DNA from: Ruania halotolerans | GTDB lineage: Bacteria > Actinomycetota > Actinomycetes > Actinomycetales > Beutenbergiaceae | NCBI RefSeq assembly: GCF_021049285.1 | Contig: NZ_CP088017.1 | Location: 3,855,380-3,919,379 of the forward strand | Length of the DNA stretch: 64,000 nucleotides | Direction of reading: 5' to 3' | In this document: one piece after another, positions 54,201-61,512 of the stretch | Layout: the number at the start of each line of letters is the position of its first letter | How positions within the stretch are numbered: position 1 is the stretch's first letter | Made by a program: the position numbers and the translations under genes | Notes under the pieces: model-generated | The model's database searches: none | Told to the model about the DNA's origin: nothing | The model's input: only the letters and a program-made list of their open reading frames with translations

Positions 54201-54968
54201 TCAGTCGCGGGCCGTGAGCACCAGCGGGCCGTCCGGGGTGATGGCGACGGTGTGCTCGGAGTGCGCTCCGCGGGAGCCGTCCTTCGAGCGCAGCGTCCAT
54301 CCATCGGGGTCGGTGTAGATCTCGTTCGTGCCGGTCATGAACCACGGCTCGATCGCGATCACGAGGCCAGGGCGAAGTCGTAGGCCACGCCCGGCCCGGC
54401 CGGCGTTCGGGATGTGCGGTTCGCCGTGCATCTCCCGGCCCACGCCGTGGCCACCGAAATCGGTGTTCACGGTGTACCCGTAGGCGTCAGCGACTTCACC
54501 GATGGCGGCGGAGATGTCACCGATCTTGTTGTCCGCTTGCGCCGCCTCGATGGCAGCGGCCAGCGCCTCCTCGGTAGCGCGAATGATGCGCTGGTCCTCC
54601 GCCCTGGGGGTACCGACGATGATGCTGCGTGCCGAGTCGCTCACCCACCCATCGATGCTGACGGCGAAGTCGACCGAGAGCAGGTCGCCGTCCTTGAGCA
54701 CATAGTCGTTCGGCAGGCCGTGCAGCACCGCATCGTTGACAGAGGTGCACAGCACCTTCCCGAACGGGCTCGCGCCGAAGGAGGGGTGGTAGTCGATGTA
54801 GCACGAGGTGGCGCCCTCCTCGCGGATCATTCGATGGGCGAGGGCGTCCAGGTCATTCAGCGAGACGCCCACGTCGGCCGCATCGGCGAGTGCGTTCAGC
54901 ACTCGACCCACGAACGCACCAGCAGGACGCATCGCCTCGATCTCGGCGGGAGTCTTCAACTCGATCAC
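54201..54968 (-). CDS. map: Methionine aminopeptidase, type I
   Basis: The 255-residue protein removes the N-terminal methionine from nascent proteins. The five metal ligands are present: D100 and D111 in SVDFAVSIDGWVSDSARS, H174 in GGHGVGREMHGEPHIPN, E207 in AIEPWF and E238 in HSEHTVAI. Start is GTG at 54968. It follows the double MerR gene by 4 nt on the same strand, so the two are probably co-transcribed. It is a stand-alone copy, not in a ribosomal-protein operon, and may be a secondary paralogue. Confidence 0.95.
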   Translation of the reverse strand: MIELKTPAEIEAMRPAGAFVGRVLNALADAADVGVSLNDLDALAHRMIREEGATSCYIDYHPSFGASPFGKVLCTSVNDAVLHGLPNDYVLKDGDLLSVDFAVSIDGWVSDSARSIIVGTPRAEDQRIIRATEEALAAAIEAAQADNKIGDISAAIGEVADAYGYTVNTDFGGHGVGREMHGEPHIPNAGRAGRGLRLRPGLVIAIEPWFMTGTNEIYTDPDGWTLRSKDGSRGAHSEHTVAITPDGPLVLTARD

Positions 54969-54972
54969 ATCG

Positions 54973-55728
54973 CTACCCTAACTGCCGATCGGCGAGGGCG
55001 GGTGGCGGGGCGTGCTCCAGGAGCGCCGCCAGGTCGGTGCCTGCGCGCAGCAGCGCGAGCATCTGCTCTGCCAGCGACTGCAGCCTGCGCTCCAGTACCG
55101 CTCCGGGATCGCCCACGGCGGCGGCGGTGTGCAGTGCCACCATGGCCTCCCGCACATCGGGAATCCGGTAGCCGGCCGCCCGCAGCGCCGCCACGATTCG
55201 TGCGTCCCGGACTGCGGCAGGTGGATAGAGCCGAGCCCGGCGGCGAGTCACGCGCTCCGGCACCAGCAAGTCCTCCCGCTCCCAAAAGCGCAGCGTCGAG
55301 GCACGCACGCCGAGTGCACCGGCGAGCTCGGTGATCGTCATCGCATCAGCATCAGCATCAGCATCGGCTGGAGACTCGGACGCGGCCTGGGTGGCCGCGA
55401 GCGCGCGCTGCGCCATCAGGGCCTCGGTCCGCGCTGCAACAAGCTCCAGGTGGAGGGCCGCGATCGTGGCCACGGCCTCAGGCAAGGCGTGTGAGCTGAG
55501 GGTGCTCATCACCCGGCGCGCACGGACCGGTCCGACGGCGGAGGCTAAGTCTCCGTAGGCATGGAGAGCGAGCACGTGCCGGGCCCCGAACTGTCGGTAC
55601 CCATTCGCTGCGCGGTCCGCGGGCGGGAGGACGCCGAGGCGTTCCAGATCACGCACCTGCTGCACCGAACAACCCGCCCTGTCGGCTATCTGTGCGGTGC
55701 TCAGCGCCGCGACCTTCTGCACACTCAA
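54973..55728 (-). CDS. Double-headed MerR-type regulator
   Basis: The 251-residue protein carries two MerR-like winged-helix regions: residues about 9-60 (LSTAQIADRAGCSVQQVRDL, LGVLPPADRAANGYRQFG) and about 130-196 (MTITELAGALGVRASTLRFW, RRARLYPPAAVRDARIVAAL). They are joined by a helical segment and an Ala-Asp dipeptide stretch encoded by GCATCA repeats. The C-terminus is helical (LQSLAEQMLALLRAG). Ordinary MerR proteins have one such head. A TTCAA-n8-TTGAA site lies upstream, shared with the divergent DUF6194 gene. Confidence 0.88.
   Translation of the reverse strand: MSVQKVAALSTAQIADRAGCSVQQVRDLERLGVLPPADRAANGYRQFGARHVLALHAYGDLASAVGPVRARRVMSTLSSHALPEAVATIAALHLELVAARTEALMAQRALAATQAASESPADADADADAMTITELAGALGVRASTLRFWEREDLLVPERVTRRRARLYPPAAVRDARIVAALRAAGYRIPDVREAMVALHTAAAVGDPGAVLERRLQSLAEQMLALLRAGTDLAALLEHAPPPALADRQLG
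55343..55365 (-). repeat. GCATCA microsatellite inside the MerR-type gene
   Basis: GCATCA is repeated almost four times in tandem. It encodes the ADADADAD linker between the two DNA-binding heads; because the unit is 6 nt, length changes keep the frame and would alter linker length. Confidence 0.85.
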
Positions 55729-55742
55729 CCCTCCATAAGCAC

Positions 55743-55760
55743 TTCAACTTCACACTTGAA
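55743..55760. promoter_or_regulatory. Candidate MerR-type operator in the divergent gap
   Basis: TTCAA (55743-55747) and TTGAA (55756-55760) form an inverted repeat with an 8-nt centre in the 34-bp gap between the MerR-type gene and the DUF6194 gene. MerR proteins often bind such sites between promoter boxes. Confidence 0.4.
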
Positions 55761-55762
55761 CC

Positions 55763-56219
55763 ATGAGCTCAACGATGCACCAGATTCTGACCACTGTGCG
55801 CACATTCGAGGGTGTGCTGGAACTTGCCCCGACCGAAGGTGACCCCTATCCGGAGCTGGTCTGGGGCGATCACTTCTTCTACTTCTCGCCCAGCGGGGCC
55901 ATCCCAATGCGCGAGCAGCCCTACGCAACCATCATCACGAAGAACTATCCGGATGATGTTGCCTCGAATCTGGACCCTGCGGGCCGCTGGCGGCTGAACA
56001 TCCACGTGGGTCGCCGGCGGTTCACCGAGCTGACCGGTGCGGCGCCTCGAGCCACCGTGGACGTGGACGTGAGCGAGGCAGACCGTCCTTCCCCATCCCC
56101 TGTACGCGGCGCTCGGTTGGGTCTGCGTGGTCAATCCTGCGAGCACCCTCGATACGGTCCTGTTCCTCGTGCGGCAGGCGCATGAGGATGCGCGCCGGCG
56201 CAAGGAGCGCCGCCGCTGA
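55763..56219 (+). pseudogene. DUF6194 family gene with a frameshift
   Basis: The first frame reads MSSTMHQILTTVRTFEGVLE, LVWGDHFFYFSPSG, QPYATIITKNYPDDVAS and GRWRLNIHVGRRRFTELTG, the conserved start of DUF6194. After about 56085 the matching C-terminus continues one frame away: TVLPHPLYAALGWVCVVNP, STLDTVLFLVRQAHEDAR, RRKERRR, ending in TGA at 56217-56219. The unshifted frame gives unrelated residues. A single-base indel in GAGGCAGACCG explains both. Either a recent mutation or a base-call error. Confidence 0.8.
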
Positions 56220-56386
56220 TTGGCAGCGGCGGCCGGCAGCGGGTGAGTGGGGGCGATGGGTGACGGCGGTGGCAACCAGCACCGATCGCGCCGCTTGAGG
56301 TGAACATCACGCGAATCCTGGCCCCGAGTCGGTGTGTCTGGCCGCTTCGCGGTTCTCGATCAGCCATGATGGCTGCAGACAGAGCG

Positions 56387-56419
56387 AAGGCCCCTCGGAG
56401 TAGGCGTCCGAGGGGCCTT
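56387..56419. terminator. Strong hairpin terminator
   Basis: AAGGCCCCTCGGA (56387-56399) pairs perfectly with TCCGAGGGGCCTT (56407-56419) around a 7-nt loop; the flanks are A/G-rich on the left and TGCTCGTT on the right. It could serve the DUF6194 gene on the plus strand or a small minus-strand frame ending at 56483. Confidence 0.85.
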
Positions 56420-56482
56420 GCTCGTTCTCTTGACACTCAGCGGCTGGATGTCCGCCAGCGCCGCCCGGAGGGGGCGTCGCGA

Positions 56483-56686
56483 TCAGGAGAACTCATCCGT
56501 CCGGGCCATCACGGCTGTGGGTGCATCCATACCCTCCGCCCGTGGCACGAATGCCAGGGCAGTCACCGGTGGAATCCGGGCCGGACTCGAGTTCGTCGAC
56601 CGGGTGTGCCACTCCTCAGCGTCCCGACGAATGACACGAACGCTCTGGTACCGAAGCCGAAACTTCGCCACCATCGCGATGCACAT
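56483..56686 (-). CDS. Possible small hypothetical protein
   Basis: A 67-residue frame (MCIAMVAKFRLRYQSVRVIR, then RDAEEWHTRSTNSSPARI) ends about 65 nt before the hairpin at 56387-56419. The mix of residues is more protein-like than other frames in this gap, and a second ATG four codons in (MVAKFRLRYQ) is possible. No ribosome site or family was recognised. Low confidence. Confidence 0.3.
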   Translation of the reverse strand: MCIAMVAKFRLRYQSVRVIRRDAEEWHTRSTNSSPARIPPVTALAFVPRAEGMDAPTAVMARTDEFS

Positions 56687-56999
56687 CCCGAGCGTCCCCG
56701 GGTTGTACGCCGAGTGGTTCGGCAGGTCCGTCCGGGATGTTCGGGTGCCGACCCAGTTGCCCGGATCTGCACCGCCCCTGCTCCCGGGATCACTTCCCTT
56801 GGAACCTCTCGGTTGTGATCGTCCAGTCTCTCCTCGGCAACGGCGCCCGAGGCGGTCTCCCGCGCTCAACGCATGTCTCGCTGCCCGGAGGCGGCGATCC
56901 AAACCCTCACCAAGAACGCATCGTGACCTCCGCCTCACCTCGGAGGCTGGTTGCCCAGCCGCTTCGGTGATCCGTCAGTCTCGACACTCGATCTGCACT

Positions 57000-57215
57000 C
57001 TCACGTCACCGCCCGTGCCGCGATCTCTCGCCGTACGGTTCGGCCACATCCACTGGATCTCCCGCTCCCGTGTGCCGGCTCGTCTTCCCTGGTCCGCTGA
57101 TCGGGTTGCCCCGTCCGGCTCGCCATGGATCTCGAACCCGCATCGAGGAACGTGTTGTTCCTGCTTCTGCGACCGAGTCGGTGAACTCGATGACCTACGT
57201 GTAGTCCCGTTGCGG
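57000..57215 (-). pseudogene. Relic of a DUF222/HNH endonuclease 3' end
   Basis: The minus strand at 57112-57141 reads GFEIHGEPDG, which resembles the block after the H-H-R-x-V-H zinc site of actinobacterial DUF222/HNH proteins. The preceding codons can be read in a neighbouring frame as NNTFLDAG, suggesting indels. Nothing else of the roughly 400-residue protein remains. This is inference from one short motif. Confidence 0.35.
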
Positions 57216-57269
57216 GAGCGACGCAAGGGATTCTGTGAGGGAAATCTCATGCACATGATGCCCACACCA

Positions 57270-57322
57270 TTGTCCACAGGCTGACCTGCGACGATGCGTA
57301 TTGTGCACAACGCTGTGGACAA
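57270..57322. promoter_or_regulatory. Cluster of DnaA-box-like sites
   Basis: TTGTCCACA (57270-57278) and its inverse TGTGGACAA (57314-57322) match the actinobacterial DnaA-box consensus. Between them lies the palindrome TTGTGCACAA (57301-57310), one mismatch away from a box in either orientation. They sit just downstream of the ArsR-type gene, far from any dnaA gene in view. Confidence 0.5.
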
Positions 57323-57353
57323 CTTTTGTGCATAGCATCCGCCTTCGGGCCGC

Positions 57354-58406
57354 TCACCTCGGCTTGGGCAACTCGCCCCGCAGGAGCGCGTCGCCCAGCG
57401 CCGTGCGCCGGTACTGCACCCCTCGGCCGCTACGTCTGCTGCTCACGAGCCCTGCGCTGGCCAGCACACCTAGGTGGTACGAGATGGTCGACTCTGTCGG
57501 GCCTTCGATCCGGCTCAAGGCCCGGGTGGTCTGCGCGGCGTCGAGCCGCGCCAGCACCGCGAGGCGCGTCCTTCCCACCAGAGCCTCGAGCGCATGGTTT
57601 CGCCGGATGGACGGTTCCACAGTCCATAGGCGAGCAGTCCCGCGGGCGGCATAGGTGATGACCGGGCTGAACGGTCTTTCGGCAGAGAACAGGGTCCGGC
57701 GGGACTGCACCGAGCAGGGGACGAAGACGAGACCGTCGATCGGCCACTCGATGATCTCCTCGAAGCTGCGGTCGACCAGTAACTCCGACCCCGTCCAGGT
57801 GAGATCCTCCCCCAGATCGGGCAGCACCGGTTGGAAGCCCTTCGCCGCCAACTGCCCTGCGCGGTAGGCCACATCCCCCTCGAGGACCTCCACGACCGAT
57901 CCCCAGTCCTCCGCCATGGCCACCGCGAAGAACGCCTCCATGGCACGGGCGGCTTCTCCGGCGATGGAACCTGGATCCCGATCAAGCAGGTCACCGAGGA
58001 TCCGTGGCATTGGCCGACGCCATGCCGCGTACGCCTGGACCGTTCCGAACTGGGCTGCGAGGTCGTCGCGAATGGGGCGACCAGCCAGGCCCACGTCCAA
58101 ATGCGCAACGACCACCTCCGCAGGAGTGGACGCGATCTGATCGACCACTGACCCGAGGTCGGCCCGCACACCCTCCGGCCGTGGGATGAGGAAGTCCGGC
58201 ACGTGGGGATGCCGGCCCGGCACCAGAGCGTGCAACAGCTCCAGGGTGCGCGGGTCCAACTGCGCTCGAGCCTTGGCGTGCCAGCGCTGGGCGTGCGGCA
58301 AGTCCTTGCGCTCTCGAACCCGCAGCGTCCCCACGATCTCGTGAGCGACGGAGATCGCGAACCTGGAGCGCGCGAGCGTGTGGGCGTCCACCCGAAGTCT
58401 GATCAC
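57354..58406 (-). CDS. ArsR-type winged-helix regulator with DUF5937-like N-terminus
   Basis: The 350-residue protein has an N-terminal region (about 1-250) of the DUF5937 kind (MIRLRVDAHTLARSRFAISV, WPIDGLVFVPCSVQ) and a C-terminal ArsR-like helix-turn-helix: ALEALVGRTRLAVLARL, TTRALSRIEGPTESTISYHL, GLVSSRRSGRGVQYRRT. GTG start with GGAGG 9 nt upstream. The family is common in actinobacteria, with the effector unknown. No operon partner: the upstream 230 nt are non-coding and the downstream region is gene-poor. Confidence 0.9.
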   Translation of the reverse strand: MIRLRVDAHTLARSRFAISVAHEIVGTLRVRERKDLPHAQRWHAKARAQLDPRTLELLHALVPGRHPHVPDFLIPRPEGVRADLGSVVDQIASTPAEVVVAHLDVGLAGRPIRDDLAAQFGTVQAYAAWRRPMPRILGDLLDRDPGSIAGEAARAMEAFFAVAMAEDWGSVVEVLEGDVAYRAGQLAAKGFQPVLPDLGEDLTWTGSELLVDRSFEEIIEWPIDGLVFVPCSVQSRRTLFSAERPFSPVITYAARGTARLWTVEPSIRRNHALEALVGRTRLAVLARLDAAQTTRALSRIEGPTESTISYHLGVLASAGLVSSRRSGRGVQYRRTALGDALLRGELPKPR

Positions 58407-58636
58407 GGTCCCCCACCTCCTTGTCCGCCAACGACCGATCGCCAGCCTCGTCCACGTACCTTCTCATTGACCCGAAGCCTTCTACTTCGTCGCGAGGTTT
58501 CGATCCTGCTCAAATCTCTGGAACTGCGCCCGACCGCCTGCGACTGTGCTCTCGGGCGGGTCGAACGACGGTGGCTGAACGGCGCTAGCACCCTGGATAG
58601 CCACAGCCCCCGTACCGACTTCGGGAGGAACGTCCG

Positions 58637-58966
58637 TTGGGAACAATCAGCAACTCCACGTTCGTCGGCCTCGACGGCGTCATCAACGACATGGGCCGGC
58701 GGCACGTCGACTACATCGACTACATCGACGATGAATTAGTACGTCGCCTCGACGACGCTCACCGAGCCGACCCGGCAGCACATCACCGTCCTGACGGGGG
58801 ACCTGTTCGACGAGATGCACCTGTGGGCGCACCCTCACTCACCGGCGTCGGCGAGCCGTCCGACCCGCTGATTCGACAGGGTCTCAACAAGCGGCTCCAC
58901 CGATCCCGGACCCGCACCCTCGAATCCGGCGTCGTCGTCCTGACCCTCACCAATCCCGACGCCTGA
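58637..58966 (+). pseudogene. Decayed RibD/DHFR-like paralogue
   Basis: A TTG start with GGAGG 8 nt upstream opens MGTISNSTFVGLDGVINDM and HVDYIDYIDDE, the usual N-terminus of DHFR/RibD-C-like proteins. About 55 codons are then missing. The middle block resumes in another frame as YVASTTLTEPTRQHITVL and TGDLFDE, and the C-terminal TLESGVVVLTLTNPDA returns to the first frame. A 9-nt tandem duplication (GACTACATC) lies near the deletion point. Two intact paralogues follow, so it is a degenerate first member of the array. Confidence 0.75.
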
Positions 58967-59031
58967 GAGCGCCAGCCGACGGCGTCTCGGGACCGGCCGA
59001 ACACCACAACCGCATGACCAAGGAGCAAGAG

Positions 59032-59664
59032 ATGAAACTGACCGTACACACCTTCCTCACTCTCGATGGCGTCATGCAAGGACCGGGGGCGACCGACGAA
59101 GACGAGAGCGACGGTTTCGCTCTCGGCGGCTGGATGGTCCCGCTGGCCGACGCCGCGATGGATCGCATCGTCGCCGACTGGTTCGAGCCCGCCGACGAGA
59201 TCCTGCTCGGTCGTTCGACATACGACATGATGCAGGCGTACTGGTCCGAGGTCACCGATCCAGACAATAAGGTTGCCACCGCTCTGAACGGGCTGCCCAA
59301 GCACGTCGTCTCCACCACCCTCACCGAGCCCACCTGGCCTGACACGTCGGTGATCTCCGGCGATGTGATCGATGCCGTAGCGGCCCTCAAGGCCAAGCCC
59401 GGCCGGGAGCTCCAGGTGCACGGGAGCTGGCGCCTCGCCCGCACGCTGCACGACGCCGGCCTGGTCGACGAGTACCGACTGTTGGTCTTCCCCGTCGTCG
59501 TGGGCCAGGGCAAGCGCCTCTTCGACGAGGACGCCGCCCCGTCGTCCTACCAGCTGGTGCACAGCGAGATCCTCAGCACGGGCGCCATCCACCAGGTGCT
59601 CCGCCCGCGAGCACTCGACCTCGGCGACTTCGTCGTCCGTGGCGGCAAGCACGCCGTCGCCTGA
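59032..59664 (+). CDS. RibD C-terminal/dihydrofolate reductase-like protein (paralogue 2)
   Basis: The 210-residue protein starts MKLTVHTFLTLDGVMQGPG at ATG 59032, chosen because AAGGAG lies 8 nt upstream; the earlier ATG at 59014 would contain that site. Family blocks are DEILLGRSTYDMM, KHVVSTTLTEPTW, LQVHGSWRLARTLHDAGLVD and FPVVVGQGKRLF. These small NADPH-binding reductases are abundant in actinobacteria and generally lack an assigned substrate. Confidence 0.92.
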   Translation: MKLTVHTFLTLDGVMQGPGATDEDESDGFALGGWMVPLADAAMDRIVADWFEPADEILLGRSTYDMMQAYWSEVTDPDNKVATALNGLPKHVVSTTLTEPTWPDTSVISGDVIDAVAALKAKPGRELQVHGSWRLARTLHDAGLVDEYRLLVFPVVVGQGKRLFDEDAAPSSYQLVHSEILSTGAIHQVLRPRALDLGDFVVRGGKHAVA

Positions 59665-59702
59665 CCACACCACCTCCGCGAAGACCTACGAGAAAGCCAT
59701 CC

Positions 59703-60254
59703 ATGCGCAAAGTCGTTCTCTACACCCTGACCTCCATCGACGGTGTCGCCGAGTCTCCGGACCGGTACGTCCTCGACTTCGACGACCGGATGCGCGAGAA
59801 CCTCGCACACGTCGTCAGTACCCAAGATGCGGTGATCCTCGGACGGCGCAGCTTCGACGACTGGGCCGGCTACTGGCCCAGTTCTACTGAGGCTCCGTTC
59901 GCGCCGTTCATCAACGGCGTGGACAAGTATGTCCTCACCTCCACGGAGCCGGCGCTCTCCTGGGACCGGACCACGATGGTCACCCGTCCAGTACGGAAGC
60001 TCGTCAATGAGCTCAGGTCGCAGGCCGGCGGCGATATCGGCGTGCATGGCAGCATCAGCCTGGCGCAGTCGATGCTTGTTGACGGGTTGATCGATGAGCT
60101 CCGCCTGGTCGTCACCCCCACGGTGGCCGGACGCGGGCGCCACCTCTTCGACGGTGCGGCATCTCGCCGGCAGCTCACGCTGCTGGAATCCGAGGCCACC
60201 CCGTCCGGTGCGCTCCTGCTGTGTTACCGCGTGGCACCTACCGCACTCGACTAG
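59703..60254 (+). CDS. RibD C-terminal/dihydrofolate reductase-like protein (paralogue 3)
   Basis: A 183-residue protein MRKVVLYTLTSIDGVAESPD with AVILGRRSFDDWAGYW, DKYVLTSTEPALSW, IGVHGSISLAQSMLVDGLID and VTPTVAGRGRHLFDG. Same fold as the preceding protein but clearly diverged, so an old duplication rather than a recent copy. It lies 38 nt downstream and is probably co-transcribed. Substrate unknown. Confidence 0.92.
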   Translation: MRKVVLYTLTSIDGVAESPDRYVLDFDDRMRENLAHVVSTQDAVILGRRSFDDWAGYWPSSTEAPFAPFINGVDKYVLTSTEPALSWDRTTMVTRPVRKLVNELRSQAGGDIGVHGSISLAQSMLVDGLIDELRLVVTPTVAGRGRHLFDGAASRRQLTLLESEATPSGALLLCYRVAPTALD

Positions 60255-60328
60255 CGCACCCGCCGCTACCGCCGGCGCACCTGCCACGATCCGCCGGGTA
60301 TCGGATCACCCGTCGTGGCGGGTGCGCT
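60253..60328. terminator. Nested inverted repeats after the RibD-like array
   Basis: AGCGCACCCGCC (60253-60264) and GGCGGGTGCGCT (60317-60328) are a perfect 12-bp pair. Inside, GCCACGA (60283-60289) pairs with TCGTGGC (60313-60319) and CGGGT (60295-60299) with ACCCG (60308-60312). The outer and inner right arms overlap, so two alternative folds compete. It ends the array and lies just before the Nudix gene, so it may be a terminator or an attenuator. Confidence 0.5.
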
Positions 60329-60344
60329 CGGTACGATCGCTGGT

Positions 60345-60800
60345 ATGCCTGACCAGCCACGTCTCGTGGTCGCCGCAGCGATCGTCGACGACCTCGACTC
60401 TCCCACCCAGCTTCTCGCCGCACGCCGGAGCGCGCCGAAATCTCTCGCCGGTCAGTGGGAGTTCGCAGGCGGCAAGGTGGAAGAGAACGAACGTGACGTT
60501 GACGCCTTACATCGCGAGTTGGCCGAGGAACTGGGCGTGCAGGTGCAGCTCGGCCGTCGGGTGCCGGGTCCGACCGGCACGGATGGGGATAGGGATGGCT
60601 CAGATTGGCCAATCCTGCACGGCCACGCCATGCGGATCTGGTTCGCCGTCATCACGGGCGGCACTCCAGAGCCGCTCGCCGACCACGATGCGCTGCGCTG
60701 GCTCCCGCTCACCGATCCGTACGGCGTGAGCTGGCTTGAGCCGGATCTTCCGATCGTGACGGCAGTGCACACGCTCGCCACCAGAGGGCCGGTGCGCTGA
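60345..60800 (+). CDS. Nudix hydrolase, MutT-like NTP pyrophosphohydrolase
   Basis: The 151-residue protein from MPDQPRLVVAAAIVDD contains a perfect Nudix box, G-x5-E-x7-REUxEExGU, starting GGKVEENERDVDALH and ending RELAEELGV (about residues 43-66). The GxWEFxGGKxE context (LAGQWEFAGGKVE) is that of MutT enzymes that clear oxidised nucleotides. The start at 60345 fits the family N-terminus; a GTG or ATG further up would overlap the inverted repeats. Confidence 0.93.
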   Translation: MPDQPRLVVAAAIVDDLDSPTQLLAARRSAPKSLAGQWEFAGGKVEENERDVDALHRELAEELGVQVQLGRRVPGPTGTDGDRDGSDWPILHGHAMRIWFAVITGGTPEPLADHDALRWLPLTDPYGVSWLEPDLPIVTAVHTLATRGPVR

Positions 60801-60840
60801 GCACGTGGCCACACTCGGGTTTTCCGACTGATTCGCGGCA

Positions 60841-60859
60841 CCTGTCACAAAGTGGCAGG
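60841..60859. promoter_or_regulatory. Candidate TetR operator
   Basis: CCTGTCAC and GTGGCAGG (7 of 8 positions pair) flank AAA immediately upstream of the TetR-type GTG start at 60868, a typical place for an autoregulatory site. Confidence 0.5.
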
Positions 60860-60867
60860 ATGGCATA

Positions 60868-61479
60868 GTGCCCAAGATCATCGGCTCCACGCTCGCCGAA
60901 CACCGCGAGCATGTGCGGACCCAGTTGTTCGGCGCCCTCTCCCGATTGATGACCGAATCAGGCTTCGATGCCGTCAGCCTCGCCGATATCGCCGCGGCCG
61001 CCGGCGTTGGCCGCACGTCCGTGTACAACCACTTCCCGGACAAAGAGTCGCTCCTGATCAGCTTTATCGAGCACGAGACGTCCAAGTACGTCGCCGACCT
61101 CCGAGCCTCTTTGGCCGATGTGGAGGATCCGGAGAAGCAGCTCCGCGTCTATGTACGCGAGCAGATCAACCTCAAGACCGTGTACCACTTGGCCCCGGGG
61201 CCAGATCTCCGTTCCGTCGTCTCCCACGGCACCCAGCTCCGACTACGGGACCACGTCTCGCAGGTGGCGGAGCTCCTCGCCGCAATCCTGCGCGCAGGGA
61301 TCGCCTCGGGGCGCCTCCCCGATCAGGACGTCAGCGCCGTCGTCCCGCTGATCAACTCCTGCCTGTCCGGCCGCACCTTCCCCGAGAACGAACCGGACCG
61401 GAGCCGGGCGATCGACGCGACCGAGAGCTTTGTCCTACGGGCTGTAGGTCTACGCGAGGGTGTGCTGACACCCGCCTGA
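60868..61479 (+). CDS. TetR family transcriptional regulator
   Basis: The 203-residue regulator has an N-terminal helix-turn-helix in SGFDAVSLADIAAAAGVGRT and SVYNHFPDKESLLISFI (about residues 31-68), followed by a helical ligand domain. It starts on GTG. A partly palindromic site lies directly before it. It converges on the LLM oxidoreductase gene 34 nt away. Its target beyond itself is unknown. Confidence 0.93.
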   Translation: MPKIIGSTLAEHREHVRTQLFGALSRLMTESGFDAVSLADIAAAAGVGRTSVYNHFPDKESLLISFIEHETSKYVADLRASLADVEDPEKQLRVYVREQINLKTVYHLAPGPDLRSVVSHGTQLRLRDHVSQVAELLAAILRAGIASGRLPDQDVSAVVPLINSCLSGRTFPENEPDRSRAIDATESFVLRAVGLREGVLTPA

Positions 61480-61512
61480 ACTCACCCCGCTACCGGCTCT
61501 GCCCGATCTTTC

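Larger units (their letters stand above)
56687..57353. other. Gene-poor stretch with relic sequence
   Basis: No intact gene is supported here. The long plus-strand frame is Arg/Ser/Pro-rich and looks spurious. The right part holds a probable HNH-endonuclease relic on the minus strand (57000-57215) and DnaA-box-like sites at 57270-57322. Confidence 0.5.

Noticed and set aside
56418-57284. A 288-codon plus-strand gene
   Set aside because: Composition is Arg/Ser/Pro-rich without hydrophobic pattern or family match, no ribosome site, and other-strand relics explain the region better.
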